Under the pieces are notes generated by a model. That model saw only the letters and a list, made by a program, of their open reading frames with translations. It ran no database searches and was not told the DNA's origin. From Dethiosulfovibrio russensis (GTDB lineage: Bacteria; Synergistota; Synergistia; Synergistales; Dethiosulfovibrionaceae), in NCBI RefSeq assembly GCF_021568855.1, contig NZ_JAKGUG010000005.1:124001-188000 (forward strand): a stretch of DNA of 64,000 nt, read 5' to 3'. Made by a program: the position numbers and the translations under genes. Shown here in pieces: positions 51,660-59,732 of the stretch; position 1 is the stretch's first letter; every line of letters begins with the position of its first letter.

Positions 51660-52400
51660 ATGTCCAACGGACTGACGGGAAAGGTCATGAAGCTTCTCGA
51701 GATCCTCTTTCTAGCCGGAGGAACCATGGACCTGAAGGAGCTATCGGAAAGAAGCGACATACCGAAGAGCACGGTGCACCGCATATTGACGTCCCTAGGA
51801 AAAGACAGATGGGTAATCCAGGACCCCAGGACCAGACTCTACCGCCTCGGACCGAGGATGATGATCTTCGCGAAGGAACGTCAGATAAGACAGGAACTTG
51901 TCAGGCAGAGCGATATCCCTATGAGGGATCTGGTCAAGGAGGCAGGAGAGACCACGGTCCTGGCCGTACCGGATGGCGAGGTGGCTCGATGCGTCCATAT
52001 AGTGGAGACCCCCAAGGCGATAAAGTTTTCCTTCTCGGTGGGAGGAGAGCTGCCCATATACGCCGGAGCGATGGGAAAGATCCTCCTGGCCTACTGTCAA
52101 GAGACCTTCAGAGAGTGGATGCTCGATCAGTCTCTAAGACCTTTTACGGAAAACACCCTAATAGACTCAATAAAGCTGAGGGAGGAGCTGACGGCTATTA
52201 GAGAGAGAGGTTATTCCATCAGCATCGAGGAGATAAATCCTGGAGGGATGGCCATAGGAGCTCCTGTATTGTCTTCGAGGGGAGACCTCATAGCTGGACT
52301 CATCCTCTCGGGACCGAGATTCAAGTTCGAGGATAAAAGCGGAGATCTCGTGATCCCGGTAATGGAGACGGCCAAGAGGATAGAGAGGAATCTGGCATAG
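51660..52400 (+). CDS. IclR-family transcriptional regulator
   Basis: This 246-residue protein has an N-terminal helix-turn-helix (MKLLEILFLAGGTMDLKELSERSDIPKSTVHRILTSL) and the C-terminal IclR effector domain (GGELPIYAGAMGKILLAYCQ, RERGYSISIEEINPGGMAIGAPVLSSRGDLIAGLILSGP). It is divergent from the YfcC/M20D operon and probably regulates it. GGAGG lies upstream of ATG. Confidence 0.93.
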   Translation: MSNGLTGKVMKLLEILFLAGGTMDLKELSERSDIPKSTVHRILTSLGKDRWVIQDPRTRLYRLGPRMMIFAKERQIRQELVRQSDIPMRDLVKEAGETTVLAVPDGEVARCVHIVETPKAIKFSFSVGGELPIYAGAMGKILLAYCQETFREWMLDQSLRPFTENTLIDSIKLREELTAIRERGYSISIEEINPGGMAIGAPVLSSRGDLIAGLILSGPRFKFEDKSGDLVIPVMETAKRIERNLA

Positions 52401-52450
52401 ACCGGACCTTGATCGAAAGACTGCTATTGCCTAAAAGGACGGGAAAGACA

Positions 52451-52936
52451 ATGAAGGGGAACAAAAAAACCAACGCCGTAAGGGAACTGGAGAGGCTGGG
52501 GATTTCCGTGGAGGTCCTGGAATACGAGGTGGACGAGGAAGACCTAAGCGCCGTAGCGGCGGCGAGCAAGGTGAACTTACCGATCGAGAGGGTATTCAAG
52601 ACCCTGGTGGCCCGGGGAGACGACCCCAAGAGGGATATCGTGATGGCCTGTATCCCTGGAGCCTCGGAGCTGGACCTGAAAAAACTGGCAATACTGAGCG
52701 GGAACAAGAAAATGGAGATGGTCCACCTGAAGGAGCTGCTGCCTCTGACGGGCTACGTGCGCGGAGGCTGCTCCCCGGTAGGTGCGAAGAAAGGCTACCC
52801 GGTCTACCTGGACGAGAGCGCCATAGGACACGAGACAGTAGCGGTAAGCGCCGGTCAGAGGGGGCTTCAGATGATACTGTCCCCGGAGGACCTGATAAAG
52901 GCCACCGACGCCACGGTGGGGAGGCTCACCAGATGA
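52451..52936 (+). CDS. ybaK: Cys-tRNA(Pro)/Cys-tRNA(Cys) deacylase (YbaK/EbsC)
   Basis: YbaK hydrolyses Cys-tRNA(Pro) formed by prolyl-tRNA synthetase error. It has 161 residues: SKVNLPIERVFKTLVA, VMACIPGASELDLKKLA, and GYVRGGCSPVGAKKGYPVYLDESA, the conserved region with the catalytic Lys nearby. ATG 52451 begins the family's usual N-terminus; the frame extends to 52409. The last codon overlaps the deacetylase gene (ATGA). Confidence 0.92.
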   Translation: MKGNKKTNAVRELERLGISVEVLEYEVDEEDLSAVAAASKVNLPIERVFKTLVARGDDPKRDIVMACIPGASELDLKKLAILSGNKKMEMVHLKELLPLTGYVRGGCSPVGAKKGYPVYLDESAIGHETVAVSAGQRGLQMILSPEDLIKATDATVGRLTR

Positions 52937-53712
52937 GATTCCTCTCCAGGATTCTGAAAACCCTCCTGGTGACCTCGGCGACGGCCCTCCTGGCTATATC
53001 GGCTCATGCGGCATCGGAACCGCCCTCGGATATGGACTGGGGCATGGATCTGCCGGGAATATTTAAGGGTATAGAGACCGACGAAAAGGTCCTGGCCCTC
53101 ACCTTCGACGCCTGCGGCAAGAGCTCCTACAGCGAAGAAGAAAGGGACTACGACGAAGAGCTCATCGCCTTTTTGAGGAAAGACGGTATACCGGCGACCC
53201 TCTTCGTAAACGAGCGATGGATCAAGGCCCATCCGGACGAGTTCGCGTCCCTGGCGGAAGACCCCCTATTCGAGATAGGCAACCACGGGACCAGACACGT
53301 GCCTCTTTCCCTGACGGGAAGATCGGCCTACGGCATAGCAGGGACCAAAAATCGGGAAGAGGTGATCTCAGAGGTAAAGACCTGCGGGGACACCATCGAG
53401 AGTTCGACAGGGAAGAAACCTCGATTCTTCCGGGCCGGAACGGCCCACTACGACAGGGCCTCGGTGAAGATCGTAACGGAGCTGGGATACGTCGTGGCAG
53501 GTTTCTCCGTCAACGGCGACGGAGGGGCGACTTTCTCCACCGATCGGGTCAGAGACAGCGTATCGTCGGTCCGGCCCGGCGGAGTGGTGCTCTGCCACAT
53601 GAATCACCCCGAGTCCGGCACCGCCAAGGGAGTTCGCGCCGCCGTGGAGAATCTAACCAAAAGAGGCTTCCGCTTCCTAACGTTGAGTGAGCTTTACGAC
53701 ATGCAAAGATAG
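52933..53712 (+). CDS. Exported polysaccharide deacetylase (NodB homology)
   Basis: This 259-residue exported protein has a signal peptide at about 1-27 ending at SAHAAS. The NodB domain shows ALTFDACGKSS (usual TFDDG, with Ala in place of the second Asp), IGNHGTRHVPLS with the two metal His, FFRAGTAHYD and VVLCHMNHP. Loss of the second Asp (usually a metal ligand) is seen in some atypical members, so activity may be altered. The target is probably peptidoglycan or another N-acetylated glycan. Coupled to ybaK by ATGA. Confidence 0.88.
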   Translation: MRFLSRILKTLLVTSATALLAISAHAASEPPSDMDWGMDLPGIFKGIETDEKVLALTFDACGKSSYSEEERDYDEELIAFLRKDGIPATLFVNERWIKAHPDEFASLAEDPLFEIGNHGTRHVPLSLTGRSAYGIAGTKNREEVISEVKTCGDTIESSTGKKPRFFRAGTAHYDRASVKIVTELGYVVAGFSVNGDGGATFSTDRVRDSVSSVRPGGVVLCHMNHPESGTAKGVRAAVENLTKRGFRFLTLSELYDMQR

Positions 53713-53751
53713 ATCTCAAGAGAAACATCGGGCTATCGACAAATACATAGC

Positions 53752-53760
53752 TGATATAAT
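53752..53760 (+). promoter_or_regulatory. Extended -10 promoter of the ATPase/HNH module
   Basis: TGATATAAT is an extended -10 (TGn plus TATAAT). AGGAGG and the GTG start follow about 45 bases downstream. Confidence 0.6.
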
Positions 53761-53814
53761 CAGCGTACGCATATTAGACGACATTACCTTGTATTCGATA
53801 GGAGGAGATCACCC

Positions 53815-55098
53815 GTGATAAAAAAAATATCCATGAAAAACATAGGCCCATCTCCCTCCATGGAACTCGAATTCGGAGAAAGGCTGAACTTAATCACCGG
53901 TGATAACGGCCTCGGAAAAAGCTTTCTTTTGGATATCGCTTGGTGGGCGATGACTCGAAGCTGGCCGGGGGAAGTCAATCCTAAATTATCGATCGGCAAG
54001 ATAGCCCTTCCTACGATAAAAAAGGAAACAGCAACCATAAGATGCTCCTTTTCAGGAAGAACCAATGACGTTCAGACAAGCTTCGAGTACGACGCAAAAT
54101 CTGAAAGCTGGCGAGTTCCACGAGGCAGACCAGGAATGCCGGGACTTGTCTTCTACGCAATGGTGGACGGTAGTTTCGCTGTCTGGGATCCGGCCAGAAA
54201 CTACTGGAAGGAGAGAGGACAGCCACAGGAGAGAGAGCGTCCGTCCGCTTACATATTCAGCCCCAAAGAGGTATGGGACGGACTGGAGAGAGACGACGGG
54301 ACCTGGCTTTGCAACGGATTGATACGGGATTGGGCCGGATGGCAAAAGGAAAAGGGACGCCCTTTCGAAATTTTAAAATCCGTCTTGAAAGAGCTCTCAC
54401 CGGTATCGGGCGAAAGACTTGAACCGGGCAAGCTTACCAGGATAAGCCTGGACGACGTCCGAGACATGCCAACCATAAGGATGCCCTACGAGCAGGATGT
54501 CCCCGTAGTACATTGTTCCTCCGGTATGAAAAGGATCATAGCTCTGGCCTACTTCCTGGTATGGTGCTGGGAAGAGCATTTAAAGGCGAAAGAGCTTTTA
54601 GGAGAAGAGCCGGAACTCAACGCCATCTTTCTGGTGGACGAAGTTGAGTCTCACCTTCACCCAAAATGGCAGAGGACTATTTTAAGATCTATAATGGACG
54701 TAATGGAAAGGTTAAACACCGAAGCCAAGACGCAGATCATCGCGGTAACCCACTCGCCTCTAATAATGGCCTCGGCGGAAACCCTGTTCGACCCCGAAAA
54801 AGACGCATGGTTCGATCTGGACATGAAAGACGGCGCAGTAACGTTGGAGAAAAGAGAATTCCTACGCCAGGGAGACATATCCGACTGGCTAACAAGCCAG
54901 GCCTTCGACCTCAAATCCGGATACTCGCTCGAGGCGGAAAATGCTATGGAAGAGGCGTCTCGTCTTTTAAGCGACGAGACTATGGACAAAAATAGGGCAA
55001 GGGAAATATACGACCGTCTTAAAACCGTTCTGTCGGACACCGATCCTTTCTGGATTCGTTGGAACTTCGTGGCGGATAAAAAAGGATGGTTTCGATGA
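53815..55098 (+). CDS. Septu-like ATPase (PtuA-type, SMC/ABC fold)
   Basis: This 427-residue P-loop ATPase of the AAA_15/AAA_21 (RecF/SMC-like) type has Walker A GDNGLGKS near residue 27, a CSSGMKRIIALAYFLVWCWEEH signature-like segment, Walker B NAIFLVDEVESHLHPKWQRTIL and switch His in VTHSPLIMASAE. It is short, with no long coiled coil. The start is GTG after AGGAGG. The stop overlaps the HNH gene by ATGA. ATPase plus HNH nuclease is the layout of Septu (PtuA/PtuB), an anti-phage system; family assignment is by motif and order only. Confidence 0.85.
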   Translation: MIKKISMKNIGPSPSMELEFGERLNLITGDNGLGKSFLLDIAWWAMTRSWPGEVNPKLSIGKIALPTIKKETATIRCSFSGRTNDVQTSFEYDAKSESWRVPRGRPGMPGLVFYAMVDGSFAVWDPARNYWKERGQPQERERPSAYIFSPKEVWDGLERDDGTWLCNGLIRDWAGWQKEKGRPFEILKSVLKELSPVSGERLEPGKLTRISLDDVRDMPTIRMPYEQDVPVVHCSSGMKRIIALAYFLVWCWEEHLKAKELLGEEPELNAIFLVDEVESHLHPKWQRTILRSIMDVMERLNTEAKTQIIAVTHSPLIMASAETLFDPEKDAWFDLDMKDGAVTLEKREFLRQGDISDWLTSQAFDLKSGYSLEAENAMEEASRLLSDETMDKNRAREIYDRLKTVLSDTDPFWIRWNFVADKKGWFR

Positions 55099-55694
55099 TC
55101 CACGTAAACGCTAAGCCGGAACCACCGAGCTTCGACAAAAAGGTACGACAAAAGGGATTGAATCTCATGAAGAAAAATGGAATTAATCCCCGTATTCCCC
55201 TACCGAAGGGAACTGAGCTACGATCTTGCTGGACGAAGTGCCTCGACGACCTTCATTCATGCTATGGAGGTATATGCGCCTATCTGGCGGTATACGTAGA
55301 AAGGATCACAGGAGCTAATTCGGTGGATCACTTCGTACCGAAAAAAAAGCGCCCAGACCTGGCCTACGAGTGGAGCAATTACAGGCTGGCGTGCACAAGG
55401 ATAAACAGCCGTAAAGGCGATTACGAAGACGTTCTCGACCCTTTTGAGGTAGAGAACGAATGGTTTTATCTTGATCTCATAACAGGGCGGATATATCCCA
55501 ACCCCGATCTGGACGATCAGGTCAAGCGCAAGGTACAGAGCACCATAGACCGTCTAGGTCTTGACGACGACGACAACAGAAAATTGAGGACGAAATATTA
55601 TACTTACTATTTAGGCCAAGAGATCTCTTCGGACTACCTAAAAAGCCACGCCCCATTCGTATGGATGGAGGCTGACAGGCAAAATCTCTTATAA
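55095..55694 (+). CDS. HNH-type endonuclease (PtuB-like)
   Basis: This 199-residue protein has an HNH core: CYGGICAYLAVYVER, then NSVDHFVPKKKRPDLAYEWSNYRLACTRINSRKGD, where the VDH His, the central Asn and the INSRKGD Asn fit the HNH/HNN pattern. The zinc-knuckle Cys set is incomplete (two Cys before, one after), as in some PtuB proteins. ATG 55095 overlaps the ATPase stop; ATG 55086 is less well placed. It would cut nucleic acid when triggered by the ATPase partner. Confidence 0.82.
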   Translation: MIHVNAKPEPPSFDKKVRQKGLNLMKKNGINPRIPLPKGTELRSCWTKCLDDLHSCYGGICAYLAVYVERITGANSVDHFVPKKKRPDLAYEWSNYRLACTRINSRKGDYEDVLDPFEVENEWFYLDLITGRIYPNPDLDDQVKRKVQSTIDRLGLDDDDNRKLRTKYYTYYLGQEISSDYLKSHAPFVWMEADRQNLL

Positions 55695-55709
55695 AAAACG
55701 ATCGTAGAG

Positions 55710-55754
55710 ACGGATGACGAAGAGGCCAATGACTCTGCCCTCTTCGTCATCCGT
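55710..55754. terminator. 16-bp hairpin between convergent HNH and TIM-barrel genes
   Basis: Perfect arms 55710-55725 and 55739-55754 flank a 13-base loop. The right arm includes the stop codon of the TIM-barrel gene. Confidence 0.75.
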
Positions 55755-56712
55755 GAAGGGCCCTTCTCTGGGTCCGTATCTTGCTCCGTCGGTCCTCGAT
55801 ATCGTCGCATATGAACTCGTGGGTAAGATAGTCGGGCTCCAACAGATCCAGCAACCGGCGACAGGCCGAGGTCCTGAACGGACGATGCTGATCTATCTTG
55901 GACATCCTTCTCCAGGCCCTGTCCAGTCGAACCATAAAGTCCTCCTCAGGATCGTGATCCAGCCAATCATGGGCCTCCCTCATCTCACCGGACAGACTCA
56001 AGCTCAGATGAACCCCCTCTATGCGACTGCGAATCTCCTTTGGTAGTCCCCCCAAAACTGACGTCAGATAATCCATGGCATCGTCCTCGTTCCGACAGGT
56101 CGTCGTGGTGTTCAGAAGATGGCCAGTATCCAGCAGAAAGGCCCAGTTGGAGAAGTTCAACGACGACGCAAAGAGGTCTACCAAATCTAGATCAAGAAAG
56201 GTCAAGCCCTCCCACCACAAATTCTCGAAGAAAATCCTCACGGGGGGCTCTCCCCGGGGGAAATTCGATACCGCCTCGTTCACCATCTCCGCCGCGGAGA
56301 GGAGCACCGAACGGGAGCCGTTGGCCTTTACTCCCCCGAGTACCTCCCCTACGGAGGTGTTGGTTAGGTGGAATACCCCGTAGGCCGGATCGAGGGACGA
56401 CGCGTCGAAGAGATAGCGTCTCAGATTGGACACCAGATCTTCCTTGGAGGAACCTCCCCTGAAATAGACCTCCTCCTCCGGGGAGAACGATCCCTCAAGC
56501 TCTCCTCCGTTCCAAAGAGGCATCCAGTCCATGCAGAAGGGCAGATGGACCGCGGTAACCACGTCTTTAGGAACCCCCATGGTGCCGTCGAAGGCCGTCA
56601 AGACCTCCAGACCGTCCAGCCCCAGAGACAGGTGAAACTCCAGCGCCCTCTTCCAGGAACCGAAAGGCTCCAGGTCGAAGGGATACACAGATATGTTGGC
56701 CAATTCCTTCAA
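55747..56712 (-). CDS. Xylose-isomerase-like TIM-barrel protein
   Basis: This 321-residue protein is of the sugar phosphate isomerase/epimerase (AP-endonuclease 2-like) superfamily. Hallmarks are LGLDGLEVL, IFFENLWWEG (Glu in strand 4-5), FLLDTGHLLN (Asp-x-Gly-His) and IEGVHLSLSLSG (His); these His/Glu/Asp residues usually bind a divalent metal. The substrate is unknown. TTG 56712, after GGAGG with seven-base spacing, is preferred to 56766. It is downstream of the nitrogenase-like operon but separated by a terminator. Confidence 0.78.
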   Translation of the reverse strand: MKELANISVYPFDLEPFGSWKRALEFHLSLGLDGLEVLTAFDGTMGVPKDVVTAVHLPFCMDWMPLWNGGELEGSFSPEEEVYFRGGSSKEDLVSNLRRYLFDASSLDPAYGVFHLTNTSVGEVLGGVKANGSRSVLLSAAEMVNEAVSNFPRGEPPVRIFFENLWWEGLTFLDLDLVDLFASSLNFSNWAFLLDTGHLLNTTTTCRNEDDAMDYLTSVLGGLPKEIRSRIEGVHLSLSLSGEMREAHDWLDHDPEEDFMVRLDRAWRRMSKIDQHRPFRTSACRRLLDLLEPDYLTHEFICDDIEDRRSKIRTQRRALHG

Positions 56713-56772
56713 GATCTTTCCTCCTCTCCTCCATTGCCACGAATTCTGACACTCCATAGGTCGCACCGCAAG

Positions 56773-56802
56773 AAAAAACCCCGCCGAATGCTCTCGACGG
56801 GG
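56773..56802 (-). terminator. Terminator of the nitrogenase-like/FecBCD operon
   Basis: A 9-bp stem (56779-56787 with 56794-56802, one G-T pair) is followed on the minus strand by six T. Confidence 0.9.
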
Positions 56803-56829
56803 CGATTTCGCCTATTGAAAAATCATGAT

Positions 56830-57618
56830 CTATACCACGTGAAGAGGCACCACCAGGTCGAACACGTCGCTATCGACGTTTATCCTGTCTATCCTGACGT
56901 TCACGGAGAAACTGGAGCGCATGGCCTCTTCGTTTATTATCGACTTGCTGTCGCCGAAGCTGGCGTGGCCGCAGCCGTCCATGAGAAGGGATTTCGTCGC
57001 TATCCTCAGAGCGTGGGCGGGATAGTGGGTGTTGAAGATGGAACAGATTCCCCTCTCTCTGGCCAATTTCTCGATCACGTCCAGAACGATAAGCTGATTT
57101 CTGTAATCCAGATTGGACTCCGGCTCGTCCAGCACCAAAAGCTCGGGCTCCGCCGCCAAGGCTCTGGCTATCAGGACCATCTGAAGCTCCCCTCCGCTCA
57201 TCCTGCAACAGGGCTTATCCCTCAGATAACTTATCCCGACTATCTCCATAGCCATCCTGGCAGAGGCGAGATCCGCCTTGGAGGGTTGCCCTATCGTGCT
57301 CACATAGGCACTTCGACCGAGGAGGACCATCTCCTCGGCACTGTAGGAAAAAGCCATTCCCTTGGCCTGAGGGACGTAGGCCACCTTCCGCCACAGTTCC
57401 CCGGCGGAGAGTTCCCTTATATCCCTACCGTCGAGACGGCTACATCCCGTGCGCCACGGCAGAAGTCCCATCATACAGCGCAACAAGGTGGTCTTTCCCG
57501 CTCCGTTGGGGCCAAGGATCGCCATGACGTCCCCTTCTTCCACTGAGAAAGAGACGTCGTTCAGCACACCGTCGCCCGAAGGATAGGAAAAACAACCTCC
57601 CTCCACATCGAAAATCAT
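56830..57618 (-). CDS. FecE/BtuD-type ABC transporter ATP-binding protein
   Basis: This 262-residue ATPase has Walker A GPNGAGKTT, Q-loop VPQAKGMAF, signature CRMSGGELQMVLIARAL, Walker B LLVLDEPESNLD and switch His in FNTHYPAHAL. ATG 57618 has GGAGGG eight bases upstream and overlaps the permease stop as ATGA; the open frame goes further upstream but matches nothing. It powers uptake of a metal chelate, haem or corrinoid through the FecCD-type permease. Confidence 0.92.
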   Translation of the reverse strand: MIFDVEGGCFSYPSGDGVLNDVSFSVEEGDVMAILGPNGAGKTTLLRCMMGLLPWRTGCSRLDGRDIRELSAGELWRKVAYVPQAKGMAFSYSAEEMVLLGRSAYVSTIGQPSKADLASARMAMEIVGISYLRDKPCCRMSGGELQMVLIARALAAEPELLVLDEPESNLDYRNQLIVLDVIEKLARERGICSIFNTHYPAHALRIATKSLLMDGCGHASFGDSKSIINEEAMRSSFSVNVRIDRINVDSDVFDLVVPLHVV

Positions 57619-58634
57619 AATCTGTTCCCTCCCGTCTTTTTGAGCAGGAATATGAAAAAGGGAGCCCCTATGGTAGCGGTCAAGATGGACACTGGAATCT
57701 CCGCCGCTGTGGCGCTTCTGGCTACAGTATCTATTACCAGCATGAACACCGCTCCCAAGCTGATGCTGGCCGGGACCACGTAGCGATTGTTGCTCCCGAA
57801 GAGCATCCTCGCCACGTGAGGCACAAGAAGTCCGATCCAGCCCACTTGGCCGCACATGGAGATGGCCGAGGCGGTTATCATGGTCGCGGCGACCACTATC
57901 ACGGCCCGCAGGATATTTACGTCCACTCCCATCGAACGGGCCTCGTCCTCCGACAGGGACAGGACGTTGAGCTTCCACCTGGTCGCGACGAGCACCGCCA
58001 ACCCGAAGAGTATAAAAGGCGCCCCTATGGCGAGGCTCTTATAGGTTATGCTCGACAGGCTCCCCAGAAGCCAGTAGGTGATGGCAGGAAGCTTGTCCTC
58101 CGGATCGGCCAGATACTTCACCAAGGATACGAAGGCCTGGAACATGGAGGAGACCACAACCCCCGACAGTATCATCATCAAAACGGACGATTGGCCTCTG
58201 CTCCTGCTTATCCAGAAGGTAAGCGAGACCGCCGCCAACCCCGAGACAAGTGCCATCGCCTGAATCCATAACAGATTGTCCCAAAAAAGCAGGGCCAAGA
58301 CCGCTCCGAAGGAGGCCCCGGCAGCCACGCCGAGAGTGTCAGGGGTGGCCAAGGGATTTGTGAAGATGGACTGAAACGCCGCCCCAGAGGCCGCCAAGCC
58401 GGCCCCGCACAGAAGAGCAAGCAGGACCCTGGGCAATCTTATGTTGACCACCACGCTGTAGTTCATGGGATCCACACCGTCACGACCGAAAGCCAAGGCC
58501 CTGGCAAGCACTTTAAAGGACTCCCCTACGGTCAGTGAATAGCGGCCCACGCCGATGCAGAAAAGCCCCGCCAAGAGAGGAAGCAACACCAGGGCCCAGA
58601 GCAGGACCACCTTAAACTCGAACCGCTTCGCCAC
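57615..58634 (-). CDS. FecCD/BtuC-type ABC transporter permease
   Basis: This 339-residue membrane protein has about 10 helices. RLPRVLLALLCGAGLAASGAAFQSIFTNPLATPDTLGVAAGASFGA and CGQVGWIGLLVPHVARMLFGSNNRYVVPASISLGA are the family's coupling and gating segments. The start is GTG at 58634, three bases after the binding-protein stop. Members transport Fe-siderophores, haem, cobalamin and oxyanions. Confidence 0.93.
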   Translation of the reverse strand: MAKRFEFKVVLLWALVLLPLLAGLFCIGVGRYSLTVGESFKVLARALAFGRDGVDPMNYSVVVNIRLPRVLLALLCGAGLAASGAAFQSIFTNPLATPDTLGVAAGASFGAVLALLFWDNLLWIQAMALVSGLAAVSLTFWISRSRGQSSVLMMILSGVVVSSMFQAFVSLVKYLADPEDKLPAITYWLLGSLSSITYKSLAIGAPFILFGLAVLVATRWKLNVLSLSEDEARSMGVDVNILRAVIVVAATMITASAISMCGQVGWIGLLVPHVARMLFGSNNRYVVPASISLGAVFMLVIDTVARSATAAEIPVSILTATIGAPFFIFLLKKTGGNRL

Positions 58635-58637
58635 CGA

Positions 58638-59732
58638 TCAGACCCCTCCGGCTGCCTCTCTAACGGGATGGAAGACTCTGTCCACCTCTTCGTCGGAGAG
58701 ATCCATGTGATAGAACCTCCTGTAGTAGTCCCGTACCTCCTTATCGAGATCCATGTCCTCGAAAAGCTCCGGGTGGTTGTGCTTGGCCAGGAACTTCAGG
58801 TTCAGAGGAGAGTCTCCCGACGGGGGAAACCAACGATATATTCCCAGAGGAAACTTGTACACCCTTCCCTCTCTCACGGCCTTGACCCCGCTCCAATCGT
58901 GGTTCGGCAGGGCCTTGTTCTCGTAGAGATCCTCCGGCATGAAGCTGGAGAAATTCGTTATATATATTATGTCGGGATTCCACTCGTAGACCTGCTCCAT
59001 GTTTATATCCGTCATCCCCCTCAGCTCGGAGGCCACGTTCACAGCACCGGAGGCATCGCACCAGTACTGGCCGTAGAAGCTACTACCGGAGGTCATGAAC
59101 TGGGTCTCGCTGTAGTGAAACAGTATCAGCACCCTGGGCTTGTCCTCCTCGGCCAGGCCGGCCAGACGAGACTGTATGGCATCGTAGGTCTGTCTGCCGT
59201 AATCCACTATCTCCTTAACGGAATCCTCCTTCTGGAAGACCTCCCCCAAAAGCTTTACCCAGCTGTTCAGGGTATTCATCACGTTGAACTTCTCCACCGA
59301 GGTACTGAAGGCCACTGCGGGAATTCCGGCCTTCTCGAATATGGCCTTGTTCCTGAGGTTGGAGGCGTTGTAGAGCACCACATCAGGTCTCATTTTCAAC
59401 AACTCCTCCACGTTGATCTCCCCGTTTTTTATAAAGGACGAGTCGACCTCCACGACCTCCGGAGCGATCCGGGGCAACAACGAATACTTGGCGGCGCTGA
59501 GAGAGGCGGGGTGCATCCCTATCAGCTTATCCGCCGATCCGTGAAAGAGCACGTAAACCGAGGGAAGAGGCCAGGGAGAGGTTATCACCACCCTCTCGAC
59601 CTTTTCAGGGATGGACACCTCCGTACCGGTCTGATCGACCACGACCCTGCGAGAATCGGTCGCAAAGGCGGCACCCGCGGCCAGTTGGACCAATAGGGAA
59701 ACCGCTAATATGGATAAAATCGTTCTTCTCAC
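58638..59732 (-). CDS. Periplasmic binding protein of the FecB/BtuF class, linked to nitrogenase-like genes
   Basis: This 364-residue binding protein has a signal peptide (RRTILSILAVSLLVQLAAGAAFATD). It has the class-III pattern RRVVVDQTGTEVSIPEKVERVV, a central EELLKMRPDVVLYNAS, and MEQVYEWNPDIIYITNF. GTG 59732 overlaps the stop of the component-1-like gene (GTGA), so the gene is coupled to it; the frame upstream to 59798 is not needed. The ligand could be an iron or other metal chelate, molybdate-like oxyanion or a corrinoid. Confidence 0.88.
   Translation of the reverse strand: MRRTILSILAVSLLVQLAAGAAFATDSRRVVVDQTGTEVSIPEKVERVVITSPWPLPSVYVLFHGSADKLIGMHPASLSAAKYSLLPRIAPEVVEVDSSFIKNGEINVEELLKMRPDVVLYNASNLRNKAIFEKAGIPAVAFSTSVEKFNVMNTLNSWVKLLGEVFQKEDSVKEIVDYGRQTYDAIQSRLAGLAEEDKPRVLILFHYSETQFMTSGSSFYGQYWCDASGAVNVASELRGMTDINMEQVYEWNPDIIYITNFSSFMPEDLYENKALPNHDWSGVKAVREGRVYKFPLGIYRWFPPSGDSPLNLKFLAKHNHPELFEDMDLDKEVRDYYRRFYHMDLSDEEVDRVFHPVREAAGGV

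Noticed and set aside
56368-57546. 392-residue frame opposite the TIM-barrel and FecE-type genes
   Set aside because: It spans two real genes and a terminator on the other strand; composition is that of a shadow frame.
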